From positions 496,001 through 560,000 of the forward strand of contig NZ_ATUF01000002.1 in the NCBI RefSeq assembly GCF_000420065.1: a DNA stretch of 64,000 nt. Direction: 5' to 3'. This stretch comes from Varibaculum cambriense DSM 15806 (GTDB lineage Bacteria > Actinomycetota > Actinomycetes > Actinomycetales > Actinomycetaceae). The translations under genes were made by a program, and so were the position numbers. The notes under the pieces are model-generated. The model searched no databases and was not told where the DNA came from. It worked only from the letters and a program-made list of their open reading frames with translations. Positions 52,542-62,026 of this stretch are shown here, one piece after another (the first letter of the stretch is position 1; the number at the start of each line of letters is the position of its first letter).

Positions 52542-53021
52542 CTATTCGCTGGCCGGATCCGGCAATCCTCCCGGTAGGAGGCGTAAATGCCCGCGGCGCT
52601 TCTCTGGTACTCGCCGACGCCCGGCAGAAAGTCCCTGTTTAACGCCGGCATCATACTCGTGCCCCACGTGTACGCTACCTCCACTGGTGGCTTCGGGGCT
52701 CAGCCGCCCATCCCAGTTCTTATTTACTTTCGCGGTGGGAAGATGCCGCCGCTTGGAAGCTTCCCGCACCACATTTGCTAAGGCCTCTAAATCGTCATCA
52801 CTGGGCTCCGCGGGAGTAAATTCACTGGCTAGCCGGACTACTTGCCAGCCCCGGGGAGCGGTCAAAGTATTCGCGTGTTCGGCACAAAGATCGTAGGCGT
52901 GCGGTTCTGCCTGGGTAGCAAGGGGGCCGAGGACGACCGTGGAATCCTTATATACATAGGTTAAAGTAGCGGCTGCTACCTGATTGCAGCCGTTTTTAGA
53001 ACAAGATCTAGTTACCCGCAC
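52542..53021 (-). CDS. DUF3499 family protein
   Basis: A 159-residue protein of the actinobacterial DUF3499 family. It starts MRVTRSCSKNGCNQVAAATL, a Cys-containing segment, and has YDLCAEHANTLTAPRGWQVV, which give Cys and His residues suitable for a zinc site. Function is unknown. The gene keeps its usual place between mtrA and the metallopeptidase-like gene. The C-terminal 60 residues are basic and low in order. Confidence 0.88.
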   Translation of the reverse strand: MRVTRSCSKNGCNQVAAATLTYVYKDSTVVLGPLATQAEPHAYDLCAEHANTLTAPRGWQVVRLASEFTPAEPSDDDLEALANVVREASKRRHLPTAKVNKNWDGRLSPEATSGGSVHVGHEYDAGVKQGLSAGRRRVPEKRRGHLRLLPGGLPDPASE

Positions 53022-53083
53022 AATTGCACGTTAGCGGCGCGGGAAATAAAACCCAAGTCTAACTCGCGGTAAGGTGCGTTCTC

Positions 53084-53503
53084 GTGAGGGGTTTGACACG
53101 AAACCGGCGAGATCGCCACGGACGCGGGGCACGCGGAGTAACTTTCTTGCCGATGATCCCCGCCTGGAAAACACGGCGAGAAAATTTTGATCAACTGGTG
53201 GTGGATTTGGCTACCCAAGCTGCCCGCAAACATGAGGTAGTTAATCGTATCGAATTTGGGGTGGAAGATATTCCTCCCTCAGATCCGGCAGACTGGGAAT
53301 CTCCACACGCGGTCTTAGGACGGTTATTTCCCGCAGATAAAAGCGGGAAGCTAGCTACTCGAATTGTGGTGTATCGCTTGCCCATTCAGTGGCGCTGTCG
53401 CAGCGCGGAGGAAATAGCACAAGCAGTTAAAGCGGTACTTGCAGAGCATCTCAGTACAGAAATCGGGTGTTTACCCGAAGAGGTTTTCCCCGGATATTTC
53501 TAG
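53084..53503 (+). CDS. Zincin_1-like family protein without HExxH
   Basis: A 139-residue protein with an Arg-rich N terminus (RNRRDRHGRGARG) and a core matching the actinobacterial 'metallopeptidase family' that neighbours DUF3499. Recognisable parts are FDQLVVDLATQAARKH, FGVEDIPPSDPADWE and RIVVYRLPIQWRCR. The HExxH zinc motif expected for a peptidase is absent: the matching place reads VLAEHLSTEIGCLP. So protease activity is unlikely. Start GTG 53084 has AAGG ten bases upstream. Confidence 0.75.
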   Translation: MRGLTRNRRDRHGRGARGVTFLPMIPAWKTRRENFDQLVVDLATQAARKHEVVNRIEFGVEDIPPSDPADWESPHAVLGRLFPADKSGKLATRIVVYRLPIQWRCRSAEEIAQAVKAVLAEHLSTEIGCLPEEVFPGYF

Positions 53504-53596
53504 GCGATACGCAAGAAATCTTTAAGACATTCGCTTTGGCAATAACTTTGCCTGCGCCCTCACCCGATTATGATCCTTTGTGCTCCTTGCTAGCTC

Positions 53597-54922
53597 TTAG
53601 GGGTTAATTTTTACCGTAATCGCGGCTATTTCCCGGACTGCTTTCCCGACCCCTATCGTGCGGAAAGTTCCGGCGGGATCTCCCACCAGCTGCCCGGCGT
53701 GGATCGCAGTTTCGCTGTGCCACTGCCAGACTCCCGCAGGTATTTTTACCAAGGTCAAGATGCCTGGTTTTAGCGTTACCTCCTGGGTTTTCCCGGCAGA
53801 AGTTAAAACAATTTTTTGTTCTTGTGCGCTGGTAAAAGCGAGATTAGCAGCTTGTTGATTGCTCAGCGCCGCTCCGGAAGTACTGGGAGATACAGAGGGA
53901 TAAACTGCCAGCGTGCTCTGCTGCGCATAGGTCTCCTGGGCGAAAACCGCGGCCACTACCGGTTGATCTGATTTAACCTTGACTGCAGTTAAACCGTCCT
54001 TTACTCCTCCCAGGGGAATATCGAAAATCGCTCCTCTAGAGACCTGTAACTTTTTGGGGGCAGGCACCGTGGTTTCCCCTGATGTATCCAGCAGCGAAAC
54101 TTGCAAAGTCGCCACCGCCGAACTGGGATTAAGCACCCTTAAACTGGCTTTACCAGTAATTTTAGCTGCCGGAATCAGCACTTCTGGGGAGGGAGAGGCG
54201 AGAGCTGGAGAATACGCTGCGCCAGCCTTTTGGGCCCCAGTTGCCAAAGTGGAACTGACCCAAGAGCTAACCCCTTTCCCCTCGGCCTCTACCAATACTC
54301 CGAGCCGATTAAATCCTGGTGCTTGCCCATCTAATACTAGAGAGCTGCTAGCGTGGGCTGGGATTTTTTGTGTCACTTTGGCTGCCAAGGGCCCCTGTTC
54401 CGTCCAAATCTGGATCCGAGCAGTAACCGCTGCTCCCGCTGGGTTCACCAAGTACAAAGTGGAGGCATTGCCGGTGGTGGTACCGGGGGTTAGAAAATAG
54501 GCACGATTAGTGGGGGCAACGCAATAGTCCGCGAAAAATCCATTCTCGCCCTCTTTCCCGCTGCCACTAACGTAGCCCACGGCTGCCGAATTTTTTCCAG
54601 ATACCGGTTTTACCTGCAGTTGCAGCCCAGATTTACTGACTGCCTGCGCAGTTCCCGGCGGGATTAGCTTCCCGGAGCTATCGGTAAGTTCTGCAGCTCC
54701 CCCGGCGGAAGTTCCCTGCACCCAAGCCTGGGCGCTCCCTAACATTCCAGGACATACCACTTGGCGAATTCCGGCCGGGACTGCCACCTCACGGCCACCA
54801 TTGTCGGAGCTGGAGGTAGCGGGAAGCGTTTTGGGTATAACCAGGGCAATTGCCAATGCAGCCAGAAGAATTACTAGCGCCGAGAACAGAGAAACCAAAG
54901 ATTTAGCGGCTGGTTTTTTCAT
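53597..54922 (-). CDS. DUF5719 family protein
   Basis: A 441-residue protein with one N-terminal hydrophobic segment (SLVSLFSALVILLAALAIAL), then an extracytoplasmic beta-rich part (for example LYLVNPAGAAVTARIQIWT and LRVLNPSSAVATLQVSLL). This fits the DUF5719 family, always found after the giant glycosyltransferase and near WhiB in actinobacteria. Function unknown. The start overlaps the glycosyltransferase stop by four bases, so both are co-translated and may form a cell-envelope unit. Confidence 0.82.
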   Translation of the reverse strand: MKKPAAKSLVSLFSALVILLAALAIALVIPKTLPATSSSDNGGREVAVPAGIRQVVCPGMLGSAQAWVQGTSAGGAAELTDSSGKLIPPGTAQAVSKSGLQLQVKPVSGKNSAAVGYVSGSGKEGENGFFADYCVAPTNRAYFLTPGTTTGNASTLYLVNPAGAAVTARIQIWTEQGPLAAKVTQKIPAHASSSLVLDGQAPGFNRLGVLVEAEGKGVSSWVSSTLATGAQKAGAAYSPALASPSPEVLIPAAKITGKASLRVLNPSSAVATLQVSLLDTSGETTVPAPKKLQVSRGAIFDIPLGGVKDGLTAVKVKSDQPVVAAVFAQETYAQQSTLAVYPSVSPSTSGAALSNQQAANLAFTSAQEQKIVLTSAGKTQEVTLKPGILTLVKIPAGVWQWHSETAIHAGQLVGDPAGTFRTIGVGKAVREIAAITVKINP

Positions 54923-57900
54923 TTTTGTTTCCTCCTGTCCCCCAGCGGCAGACAGGCAGCTGCTGCACCCAGGTAGACCAGCAGGAATGCCCCTACCGCT
55001 AGATAACGGCCGGGGGTAGTGAAGTACACCTGGAGGTTTCCGGAAACACCGGCAGGAATAGTAAAGCTTTGCCGGTCTCCCTGGGATCGAGCCTCAAGCT
55101 CCCGGTCAGCTATTTGGGCTTTCCAGGCCGGCGAAGCTGATTCCGCCAGCAATAGTTGCCGTTCGTTCGCGGAGGAAGCCAGGGGTTTCTCCGCACTTAG
55201 CACCCCCGAGGGAACCGTTTCGTGGCGTTTTCCAGCGGCAATGCGCACTCGCGCAGCTGAGCGCGGAGGAGTGAACTTGGAAGTATCCAGGCGCCACACG
55301 CTGTAATCATCATTGCTAGAGACCGGATGAAAATAGCTCGAAGCGCTTAGCTTGGCGCCCAGTCCGTCAGCGGTCGCCTGCTTGGTAAGCAGTAACTGTT
55401 CTACCGCTAAATCCGCACATTTGGTTGCAGCTTGATGGTCATTTCCAGCTATTAGTGCCACCAGCACCCCACTTTCGGGGGCAGCAATCTGGCCAGTTGC
55501 TTTAGCTCGGATTTGCCAGTTGGTGGCTAGCAGACCCGGCCCCGCGTCGCGGCGCATCGCTACCTGATAGTGATCCCCTTCCCTATCTATCAGCAGCATC
55601 CGGGTTCGTTTTTCCGAGGAGGACAGAATCGAGAAAGCTACCGGCGCGCGGTCAGAACCGGCCTGCAAGGGAATGTTCGCTGTAGGCAGCGCCCAGGTAA
55701 CTATGGTGGCCAGGGGTAATATCAGCGCCACGGTAACTAGGCTTCCTAACAGATAGCGGAGCTGTTTAGGGGGTTTTACCGCACTCCACCCCAGCGAGGT
55801 CGCCCCGAGCATCCCCATTAGCACTACCGAAAATACCGAAAGTAGCCAGGGGCTTTGTCCGGGCGCTACCGTTTGCGTCACCGCAAACATTCCCACTAAG
55901 GCAGTTACCAGGGTAAACAACCAGGCTATGCGGGTGGCTAATAGCTCCCGTCCGGTAAATAGCGCTCCGGCAGCGGCTAAAAGCACGCTGGCGAGAGAGG
56001 CTATCCCTAAGTAAAGAGGCACTCCCGCTAGCGTCTGTCCCCAAAGGTGCAGCTGAGAGCGCATTGTTAGCGGGGTGGCAGCTGAGGGGGTAAGGAACAA
56101 ATAAGCGTGCAGGCTGTGGGTACGTAGCGCCCAGATAAAAGACGGTAACAGCGTAACCAAGGCCGGAACCAGGATTGCTAAACCGCCACCTAGATACGTA
56201 CAGGCTCGCCGCCAGGGCAAATGTTTCTTTAGCGTGACACTCAGGGCGCAAACTAAGACGAATGCTAAGGCCACTAGCCACAGCCACGGGGCGGCAGCGC
56301 TCACCACCACTAGGCAGAGCGCTCCGAGGCCGGCGGCAGTGCTGCGCGAATAGTTTGGCAGATAGGTCTCGGTTCCCATAACTCCCGCCAACAGATAGGG
56401 GCGACGCAGGTCAAAAAAGGAAACAATTCCCCATACTGCCAGGGGCAAGAATAGATAGCTAAGGACAGCGGAAATATTTCCCGCCTGTACCGAAACTAAG
56501 AAAGGTAGCGCTCCGCCCCAGCTGAGAGCGATCAGGGCTCGCACCGCATTGACCCGAGTGAATGCCGCCGTTGCCAGCCAAGCCCCCATCCCGGCCCCTA
56601 GTGGAGACAAAATCAGTAGCCAACGCAAGACCGTGGTGGGAGCTATCCCGAAAATAGCGAAAGGCGCGGTGATTGCCAGCAGCGGATAGGCGATCGGGTC
56701 AGGGAGGCCACTCACCCCAGTAGAAAAGGTACGCCAAGAGTTGGTTGCCAATATCCAAAAATCATGCCAGCTTCCAGGCAGCACACTCCAGAATCCCCCG
56801 TGCATTCCCCCGAGGAAATCTCGCATCCCAAAAAAACTTATAAGCAGGAAGAATAAGGCGAGGAGCCAAGCTATTATTTGGGCGTGCCAAGTTATGTTGT
56901 CCAACTGGGATTTAGCTACCATCCCCAGTTTGAGCACTTCCTGTCCGCTTTCGCGGTTTACCCGCCGAATCAGACGACGGTTTTCACGTACCCTGCTAGC
57001 TGGTACTTCCAGGCGGGCAAGTTCGCTCCGGGAGACCTGGGATTGGCGCCGCTGAATCCGCCGCGCCGCCAGGATTTTCCCTAATGATCCCCACACGCGG
57101 CTTGCCGCGTTAATCTCTACCGCTGCTCGCTCACCTTCAGAGCGCACCACCCAATAGAGAGCTAACAGCAACGATTTAAGTGGCAGCAAAAGCAACCATA
57201 CCGGCAGGAGCACAGAGCTTATGGTTAGGGCACGGTAGATATAGCTGTCAGCGCGCCGCGCCGACCAAGATTGCTCTTTTTCTCGAGAAGCCTTGGCTGC
57301 CACCGGCGTAACCGGAACCGGGTCATAAACGTAAACTGGCTGATGGGGAACAGGAGAATCCGGATCTTCCGGTTGCCCCTCTTCTTCGCTTTCCAGCCGC
57401 ACGTTATCCCCGGTGGCAGCCTGCTCTTCCTCTGGGCTCTGTTCCTTTTGTCTATCAGCCTGAGTTTCGACTTCCGGCGACGAGGACGCCCCTTCAATCG
57501 GCGGGTTGTCCTTTCTGTCCGGGCGCTGTTCTGCTGGCCTAGCCGCCGGTTTGTCTACTTCGGGAGACTTTTTGCTCTGCTCTCCTGCGGTATTTTTACT
57601 CTGCTTATCGGTGCCCTGACCAGCGGAGGTTTTATCCTCCATATATTCGCGTAATCCGTAGAGTCCGGCTTGCGCGTGGTAAATCCGTGCTGCCGGCACC
57701 AGACAAACGCGGTAGCCAGCCAGGCGTACGCGGCGTCCCAGCTCCAGCCCTTCAGTGAATAGCCCCAGCAAGGGGCTAGTGCCCCGCAAACGATCCCAGA
57801 GCTGAGCTTTTATTAGCAGCCCGGCAGTACCTACCGCCAGTACATCACTGATACCGTCATATTGTCCCTGGTCGACTTCGCCCGGATCGAAGGGGGTGAG

Positions 57901-58356
57901 GCGCTGGCCGCCACGCGTAGCGTGGATCCCCACCGATGCCAAGGTTTCCGGTTTATCCCAATCCAGGGCTTTCGGGCCGGCAATCCCCAAGGTAGTGGAG
58001 TTCTCGAACGCCTGGACAAGTTCCCCCAGGCAAGCCGGGTCGGGGGCAGAGTCATCGTGCAGTAGCCACAGATAGTCCACGGCCTCTAGATTGCCAGCCC
58101 GGGCAGCGCTAACCGCCTGCCCCAGGTTGCGGGCTTTTACCTGGGAATAATGCAAAGGCGCATAGGGGCGCAGCTCAGAGGGAGTGAGGGTACTATCAAC
58201 GGCAGTATCTACGACCACCAGGGAAGTTATTGGGTGCCGGCTAGCACGCAGCGCTTTTAAAGTCTGCTTCAGATAAGGAGTAAGTCCCCGCGTAGCTATA
58301 AAAACCTGGACGCTGGGATGCTGGTAGGAAGCGGATGTTTCAGAGGCAGAGGCCAC
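54919..58356 (-). CDS. Giant membrane glycosyltransferase family 2
   Basis: An 1145-residue protein. The N-terminal domain (residues about 10-235) is a GT-A fold family 2 transferase (VQVFIATRGLTPYLKQTL, the acidic motif LLHDDSAPDP). A polar stretch of about 110 residues (about 238-350) rich in Glu, Gln, Lys and Pro follows. After it comes a membrane region with at least 12 hydrophobic helices, and an exported C-terminal domain. It probably builds or flips a wall polysaccharide. The gene lies between whiB and DUF5719, the usual actinobacterial order. Membrane topology and donor sugar are not known. Confidence 0.85.
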   Translation of the reverse strand: MASASETSASYQHPSVQVFIATRGLTPYLKQTLKALRASRHPITSLVVVDTAVDSTLTPSELRPYAPLHYSQVKARNLGQAVSAARAGNLEAVDYLWLLHDDSAPDPACLGELVQAFENSTTLGIAGPKALDWDKPETLASVGIHATRGGQRLTPFDPGEVDQGQYDGISDVLAVGTAGLLIKAQLWDRLRGTSPLLGLFTEGLELGRRVRLAGYRVCLVPAARIYHAQAGLYGLREYMEDKTSAGQGTDKQSKNTAGEQSKKSPEVDKPAARPAEQRPDRKDNPPIEGASSSPEVETQADRQKEQSPEEEQAATGDNVRLESEEEGQPEDPDSPVPHQPVYVYDPVPVTPVAAKASREKEQSWSARRADSYIYRALTISSVLLPVWLLLLPLKSLLLALYWVVRSEGERAAVEINAASRVWGSLGKILAARRIQRRQSQVSRSELARLEVPASRVRENRRLIRRVNRESGQEVLKLGMVAKSQLDNITWHAQIIAWLLALFFLLISFFGMRDFLGGMHGGFWSVLPGSWHDFWILATNSWRTFSTGVSGLPDPIAYPLLAITAPFAIFGIAPTTVLRWLLILSPLGAGMGAWLATAAFTRVNAVRALIALSWGGALPFLVSVQAGNISAVLSYLFLPLAVWGIVSFFDLRRPYLLAGVMGTETYLPNYSRSTAAGLGALCLVVVSAAAPWLWLVALAFVLVCALSVTLKKHLPWRRACTYLGGGLAILVPALVTLLPSFIWALRTHSLHAYLFLTPSAATPLTMRSQLHLWGQTLAGVPLYLGIASLASVLLAAAGALFTGRELLATRIAWLFTLVTALVGMFAVTQTVAPGQSPWLLSVFSVVLMGMLGATSLGWSAVKPPKQLRYLLGSLVTVALILPLATIVTWALPTANIPLQAGSDRAPVAFSILSSSEKRTRMLLIDREGDHYQVAMRRDAGPGLLATNWQIRAKATGQIAAPESGVLVALIAGNDHQAATKCADLAVEQLLLTKQATADGLGAKLSASSYFHPVSSNDDYSVWRLDTSKFTPPRSAARVRIAAGKRHETVPSGVLSAEKPLASSANERQLLLAESASPAWKAQIADRELEARSQGDRQSFTIPAGVSGNLQVYFTTPGRYLAVGAFLLVYLGAAAACLPLGDRRKQK

Positions 58357-58360
58357 TGGG

Positions 58361-58654
58361 CTACCCTACATTGCGCCGTAATCTGCGCCGTTCCCGCTCC
58401 GAAAGACCGCCCCAGATTCCGAAGCGTTCATCGTTTTCTAAGGCATAACTGAGGCATTCATCGCGAACTTCACAAAGCTCACAAACCGCTTTTGCTTCCC
58501 GAGTAGATCCCCCTTTTTCAGGGAAAAACGCCTCGGGGTCGGTTTGGGCACATAATGCTTGTTCTTGCCATGAGAGGGGGCCTTGATCATCCTGCCCAAT
58601 TTGCCAGGATTGCGGATTAGACGAGATGGGTCCCTCGCCAAATATGTTCCACAT
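58361..58654 (-). CDS. WhiB-family transcription factor
   Basis: A 97-residue WhiB-like [4Fe-4S] regulator. The four Cys are in ALCAQTD and AVCELCEVRDECL, and the DNA-contact turn GIWGGLSERERRRLRR follows. ATG 58654 has GAGGAG seven bases upstream; an in-frame start at 58807 extends into the promoter region. WhiB1/WhmD types control envelope and stress genes. It is divergent from none; the giant glycosyltransferase follows four bases after its stop region on the same strand. Confidence 0.93.
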   Translation of the reverse strand: MWNIFGEGPISSNPQSWQIGQDDQGPLSWQEQALCAQTDPEAFFPEKGGSTREAKAVCELCEVRDECLSYALENDERFGIWGGLSERERRRLRRNVG

Positions 58655-58784
58655 ATTCTTCTCCTCGCAAAAATAGGTTTCTCTAAGAGTATAAACTACA
58701 AGCGTGTCATTCGGGGAAGTCAGTCGAAAAAATGGTATAGATTTTCTAAGATTGCCGTTCACATTAAAGCTTAGAAAAGGCCTT

Positions 58785-59561
58785 TTACCTGCAGCTAAGT
58801 TCAACAACTTTGGTTATGTGTTCTAGAGAAGAGATTTTCTCGATTTCCCCACAATTTGGCTCTAGGACTACCGCTGCACCTTGGTAACGCCAAATCTGCC
58901 CGACAATTAGTGCCAGGGAATGTGGGGTTGTATCGGAAGTTACTTTGATTAAGATTCGGCCCCCCGGACAGTTCTGTTCACACCAGCGGGGAAAATCCGA
59001 AATTATTTTTCCATCCGCGCATATTTCCAAAGAGGTATCACCTAGCAGGCTAGCTTGATCAGGCAGGGGGAAAAGCAATTGGTCGGCTTGAGAAAGCACT
59101 TCCCGGTTTCCATCGAGGAACCCGGCAGGTAAATCCTCCGGGTACCGCCAAGCCAGCGGAGACAGGCTGACCAGGTAGGTTTCGATTCCGCTATCCACAA
59201 AACCGGAACCAGCGCCCGGATCATTTAGCGCGCAGGCGACTAGATCAGGATCTGCAACTAGCTCTGCCGTCTCTGCGCTGTCAGGGGCAGGATCTGTCAG
59301 GCTCTTCACTGTCATACCTAGCCCCCACCCTGCGATTCGCCAGAGCAAATCGCGCCAGGAAAGCCCTAGTCCCAGGGCTAAAACCCCGCCGGGCTGAGCT
59401 GCTAGGTCACCCGCCAAAAGATTTTGGGTCTTAGTTACCCAGTTATTTATTACCTGTCCCGATAGCTCTATGCGATCCTCGCCATACCAGGTAAGCCGCG
59501 GAGAAGAGATCCCGGCAAGGGCACTTACCCAGTGGCTATCCCAGCAATATTCAGCTTCCAT
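58785..59561 (-). CDS. TIGR03089 family protein
   Basis: A 258-residue protein of the actinobacterial TIGR03089 family, which resembles the N-terminal part of adenylate-forming enzymes (AMP-binding) but lacks the C-terminal domain. The typical opening is ISSPRLTWYGEDRIELSGQV, then INNWVTKTQNLLAGDL. Function is unknown. Its ATG overlaps the manA stop by one base (TAATG). The location beside manA and envelope glycosyltransferases is the family's usual context. Confidence 0.83.
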   Translation of the reverse strand: MEAEYCWDSHWVSALAGISSPRLTWYGEDRIELSGQVINNWVTKTQNLLAGDLAAQPGGVLALGLGLSWRDLLWRIAGWGLGMTVKSLTDPAPDSAETAELVADPDLVACALNDPGAGSGFVDSGIETYLVSLSPLAWRYPEDLPAGFLDGNREVLSQADQLLFPLPDQASLLGDTSLEICADGKIISDFPRWCEQNCPGGRILIKVTSDTTPHSLALIVGQIWRYQGAAVVLEPNCGEIEKISSLEHITKVVELSCR

Positions 59562-60745
59562 TACGGCACTCCCGCTTGCGCTAGTTTCCCGTTTCCCCGT
59601 ACACGCACCGTTCCCTCAGCTGCCGGAACAAAGACGGCTTGGCCGGTACTGATGGTCTCTACTTCCCCGCCCACTCCAATTTCCAGATCGCCGCAGACCC
59701 CTAACAGTATTCGCGGCCCAAAACCGGGAATCGGAATCCATTCCCCGCCGGTTATCTCGGAAGCAGAAAGTTCGAAATCATCCACTGGCGCATAGTAGAT
59801 CCCGGTGCCACGACCATTCATTTCCGGGGCAATCCGCACGGGGGGTGCGCCGTGAAAATCCATACACCGGAGGGCTTCGCCAGCATCAATATGCTTGGGA
59901 GTGAGCCCGGCACGCAACACGTTATCGGAGGAAGACATAATTTCGATACCCAAGCCGGAGACGTAGGCGTGTACCGCGCCGGTAGGGATAAATAATGCCT
60001 CGCCCGCACGTAAAGTGACCGGGTTAAGCAGTAAAGATAGCACCGCTCCGGGATCGGACGGATAGGTGCGCGCCAGGGCGACTGCTTGCCGGTCTACCCT
60101 GAGCGAGGGTGAAGTTCCCCGATCTAGGCGGTCTTGGCAAGCGGTTATAACTGCTTCTATTTGCACTCGGCGTTCTTCATCTAAGGGTGCGAGCAGCTTA
60201 CGCGCCACTGCCCGTAAACCGCGATAGCCGGGATGGGCGCGTAAAATTTCTAGCATTTCCCGCGCTAGGGGGGCATTCAGATTGTCTAATACCTCGATCG
60301 CCCGACGCGGAGCGCGGAAACCCGCGAAGGCCTCGAAGGGGGTAAGCGCGAAAATCATTTCCGGCTTATGGTTACGATCTCGATAGTTTCGCCGCGGACT
60401 GTCTAGGGGGATCCCGGCTTCTTCTTCGGCTTGAAAACCTGCCTCTGCCAGCTCTTTACCCGGGTGTACCTGCAAAGATAGCGGCTGCTCGGGAGCGATC
60501 ACTTTCAGTAAGAACGGCAGTTGTCCGTCAAAACGCGCCGCGACATCCGCACCTAAAATCTCGACTGGATCTGCGGCGATGACTTCCGAAAGCGGTCGTC
60601 CTCCCGCTAGGGTCTGCGCCCCATTATGGGCGCCAAACCATAGCTCGGCCACCCGCTGGCCGCCAAAATCGATCCCGGTAAAGTCACTGATAGCGCGGGG
60701 AGATCCCCAAGCATAGTCTTTGACCGCCCCGGAAAGCCTCAGCAC
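59561..60745 (-). CDS. manA: Mannose-6-phosphate isomerase ManA
   Basis: Interconverts fructose 6-phosphate and mannose 6-phosphate for GDP-mannose and envelope mannosides. The 394-residue type I enzyme has the zinc/substrate motifs LSLQVHPGKELAEAGF, the Glu region RNHKPEMIFAL and GEALFIPTGAVHAYV. Length is normal. It is coupled to the TIGR03089 gene downstream and lies 20 bases after the MetE-like gene. Confidence 0.94.
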   Translation of the reverse strand: MLRLSGAVKDYAWGSPRAISDFTGIDFGGQRVAELWFGAHNGAQTLAGGRPLSEVIAADPVEILGADVAARFDGQLPFLLKVIAPEQPLSLQVHPGKELAEAGFQAEEEAGIPLDSPRRNYRDRNHKPEMIFALTPFEAFAGFRAPRRAIEVLDNLNAPLAREMLEILRAHPGYRGLRAVARKLLAPLDEERRVQIEAVITACQDRLDRGTSPSLRVDRQAVALARTYPSDPGAVLSLLLNPVTLRAGEALFIPTGAVHAYVSGLGIEIMSSSDNVLRAGLTPKHIDAGEALRCMDFHGAPPVRIAPEMNGRGTGIYYAPVDDFELSASEITGGEWIPIPGFGPRILLGVCGDLEIGVGGEVETISTGQAVFVPAAEGTVRVRGNGKLAQAGVP

Positions 60746-60764
60746 TTCACGAACCTTTCCTGCC

Positions 60765-61952
60765 CTAAACCAGGCGCGCCCCGTCTACCAGGGACTGCAG
60801 TTTCGCCCAGGCGATTGAAGAATGCAGGCGTCCGCCCAGTCCGCAGTCGGTAGAACCAATTACCCGCTCGGGGCCGACTGCTGCCACGAAGCGCGACAAC
60901 CTATCGGCAACCAGCTGTGGATGCTCCACCACATTAGTAGAGTGGCAAACCACCCCCGGGATTAGCACCTTGTCCGCCGGCAATTGGTATTCGTGCCAGA
61001 TGCGCCATTCGTGGGCATGGCGCGGGGAGGAGGCTTCAAAAGTGTAGCCTTTGGCATCTACCCGCAGCACGTCCCCCACAATATCGGCGAAGGGAATATC
61101 GGTGGTGTGCGGGCCGTGCCAGGAACCCCAACACACATGGAACCGCGTAAGTTCGGTGGGAATATCTTTTAACGCCCAGTTCAGAGCCTCGATACGCACC
61201 CCGATGAACTTTTTGTAGTCCTCTAAGGAAGGTTCCGGGTTGATTTGATCCCAAGATTCCGCGATGGAGGGGTCATCAATCTGTACCGTGAGCCCCGCAT
61301 CGGTGATGATTTTGTATTCTTGGCGCATCGCCTCTGCGCACGCCCAAACCACTTCCTCATCGGTGCGGTAATAACGGTTTTCTACCCGCGCACAAGATCC
61401 GGGCGAAAGGGCAGCAACAAAACCGGAGGAGGCATCTAAACCATTAGCTTGCAGCCCTTTAAGCAGCAGATTTACATCTCGGCGGGCAGCATCGGTCCCG
61501 ATATAGCTCAGCGGACCGGTAATCACCGGGTTGCCGACGGAGTTACGGTTGCCGAGCACTCCCGAATCCGGATCCTCATAGGCTTCCCGGAACAGGTTGC
61601 GGTCGCGCCGGTCGGTGAAGGTGGTGAGCCGAATATTGCCGGGTTCAGAGCGAATAACCTCGGTTTTAGCCCAGCGATCCTCATCGGTTTGGGTAAGACC
61701 CCCCAGGCGGGAGAAAGAATAGTTCCACCAGGCGCCATAGTCGACTGCCCCCGAGGTGATGTGGCCGTACTCGCCCTCGTTAACAATATCGATCCCGATT
61801 TCGCGTTGCTTGGCCACCACTTCCGCGGAGGCACGTTCGATCACTTCTTCGAAATCTTGGGGGCTGATTTTCCCGGCAGACAGCAGATTATTGGCTTCTA
61901 AAAGCTGGGGAGTTCGCGGTAGGGAACCCACATGGGTAGTTTTTACGGGCAT
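60765..61952 (-). CDS. Cobalamin-independent methionine synthase II-like protein
   Basis: A 395-residue protein of the MetE C-terminal TIM-barrel family. It shows THVGSLPRTPQLLEA at the start, zinc-ligand regions FHVCWGSWHG and STDCGLGGRL, and TVQIDDPSIA. It lacks the N-terminal MetE domain, so it is the short 'methionine synthase II family' type. Substrate may be a methyl donor other than methyltetrahydrofolate. Its role is not set by the neighbours (lysS and manA). Confidence 0.88.
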   Translation of the reverse strand: MPVKTTHVGSLPRTPQLLEANNLLSAGKISPQDFEEVIERASAEVVAKQREIGIDIVNEGEYGHITSGAVDYGAWWNYSFSRLGGLTQTDEDRWAKTEVIRSEPGNIRLTTFTDRRDRNLFREAYEDPDSGVLGNRNSVGNPVITGPLSYIGTDAARRDVNLLLKGLQANGLDASSGFVAALSPGSCARVENRYYRTDEEVVWACAEAMRQEYKIITDAGLTVQIDDPSIAESWDQINPEPSLEDYKKFIGVRIEALNWALKDIPTELTRFHVCWGSWHGPHTTDIPFADIVGDVLRVDAKGYTFEASSPRHAHEWRIWHEYQLPADKVLIPGVVCHSTNVVEHPQLVADRLSRFVAAVGPERVIGSTDCGLGGRLHSSIAWAKLQSLVDGARLV

Positions 61953-62026
61953 ACTTATTCTCTTCCTAAATTACTGAAATAAAAGTTTTGGAGGGCGCAG
62001 ACGGATTTGCGGCGCGCCCGGATTAT

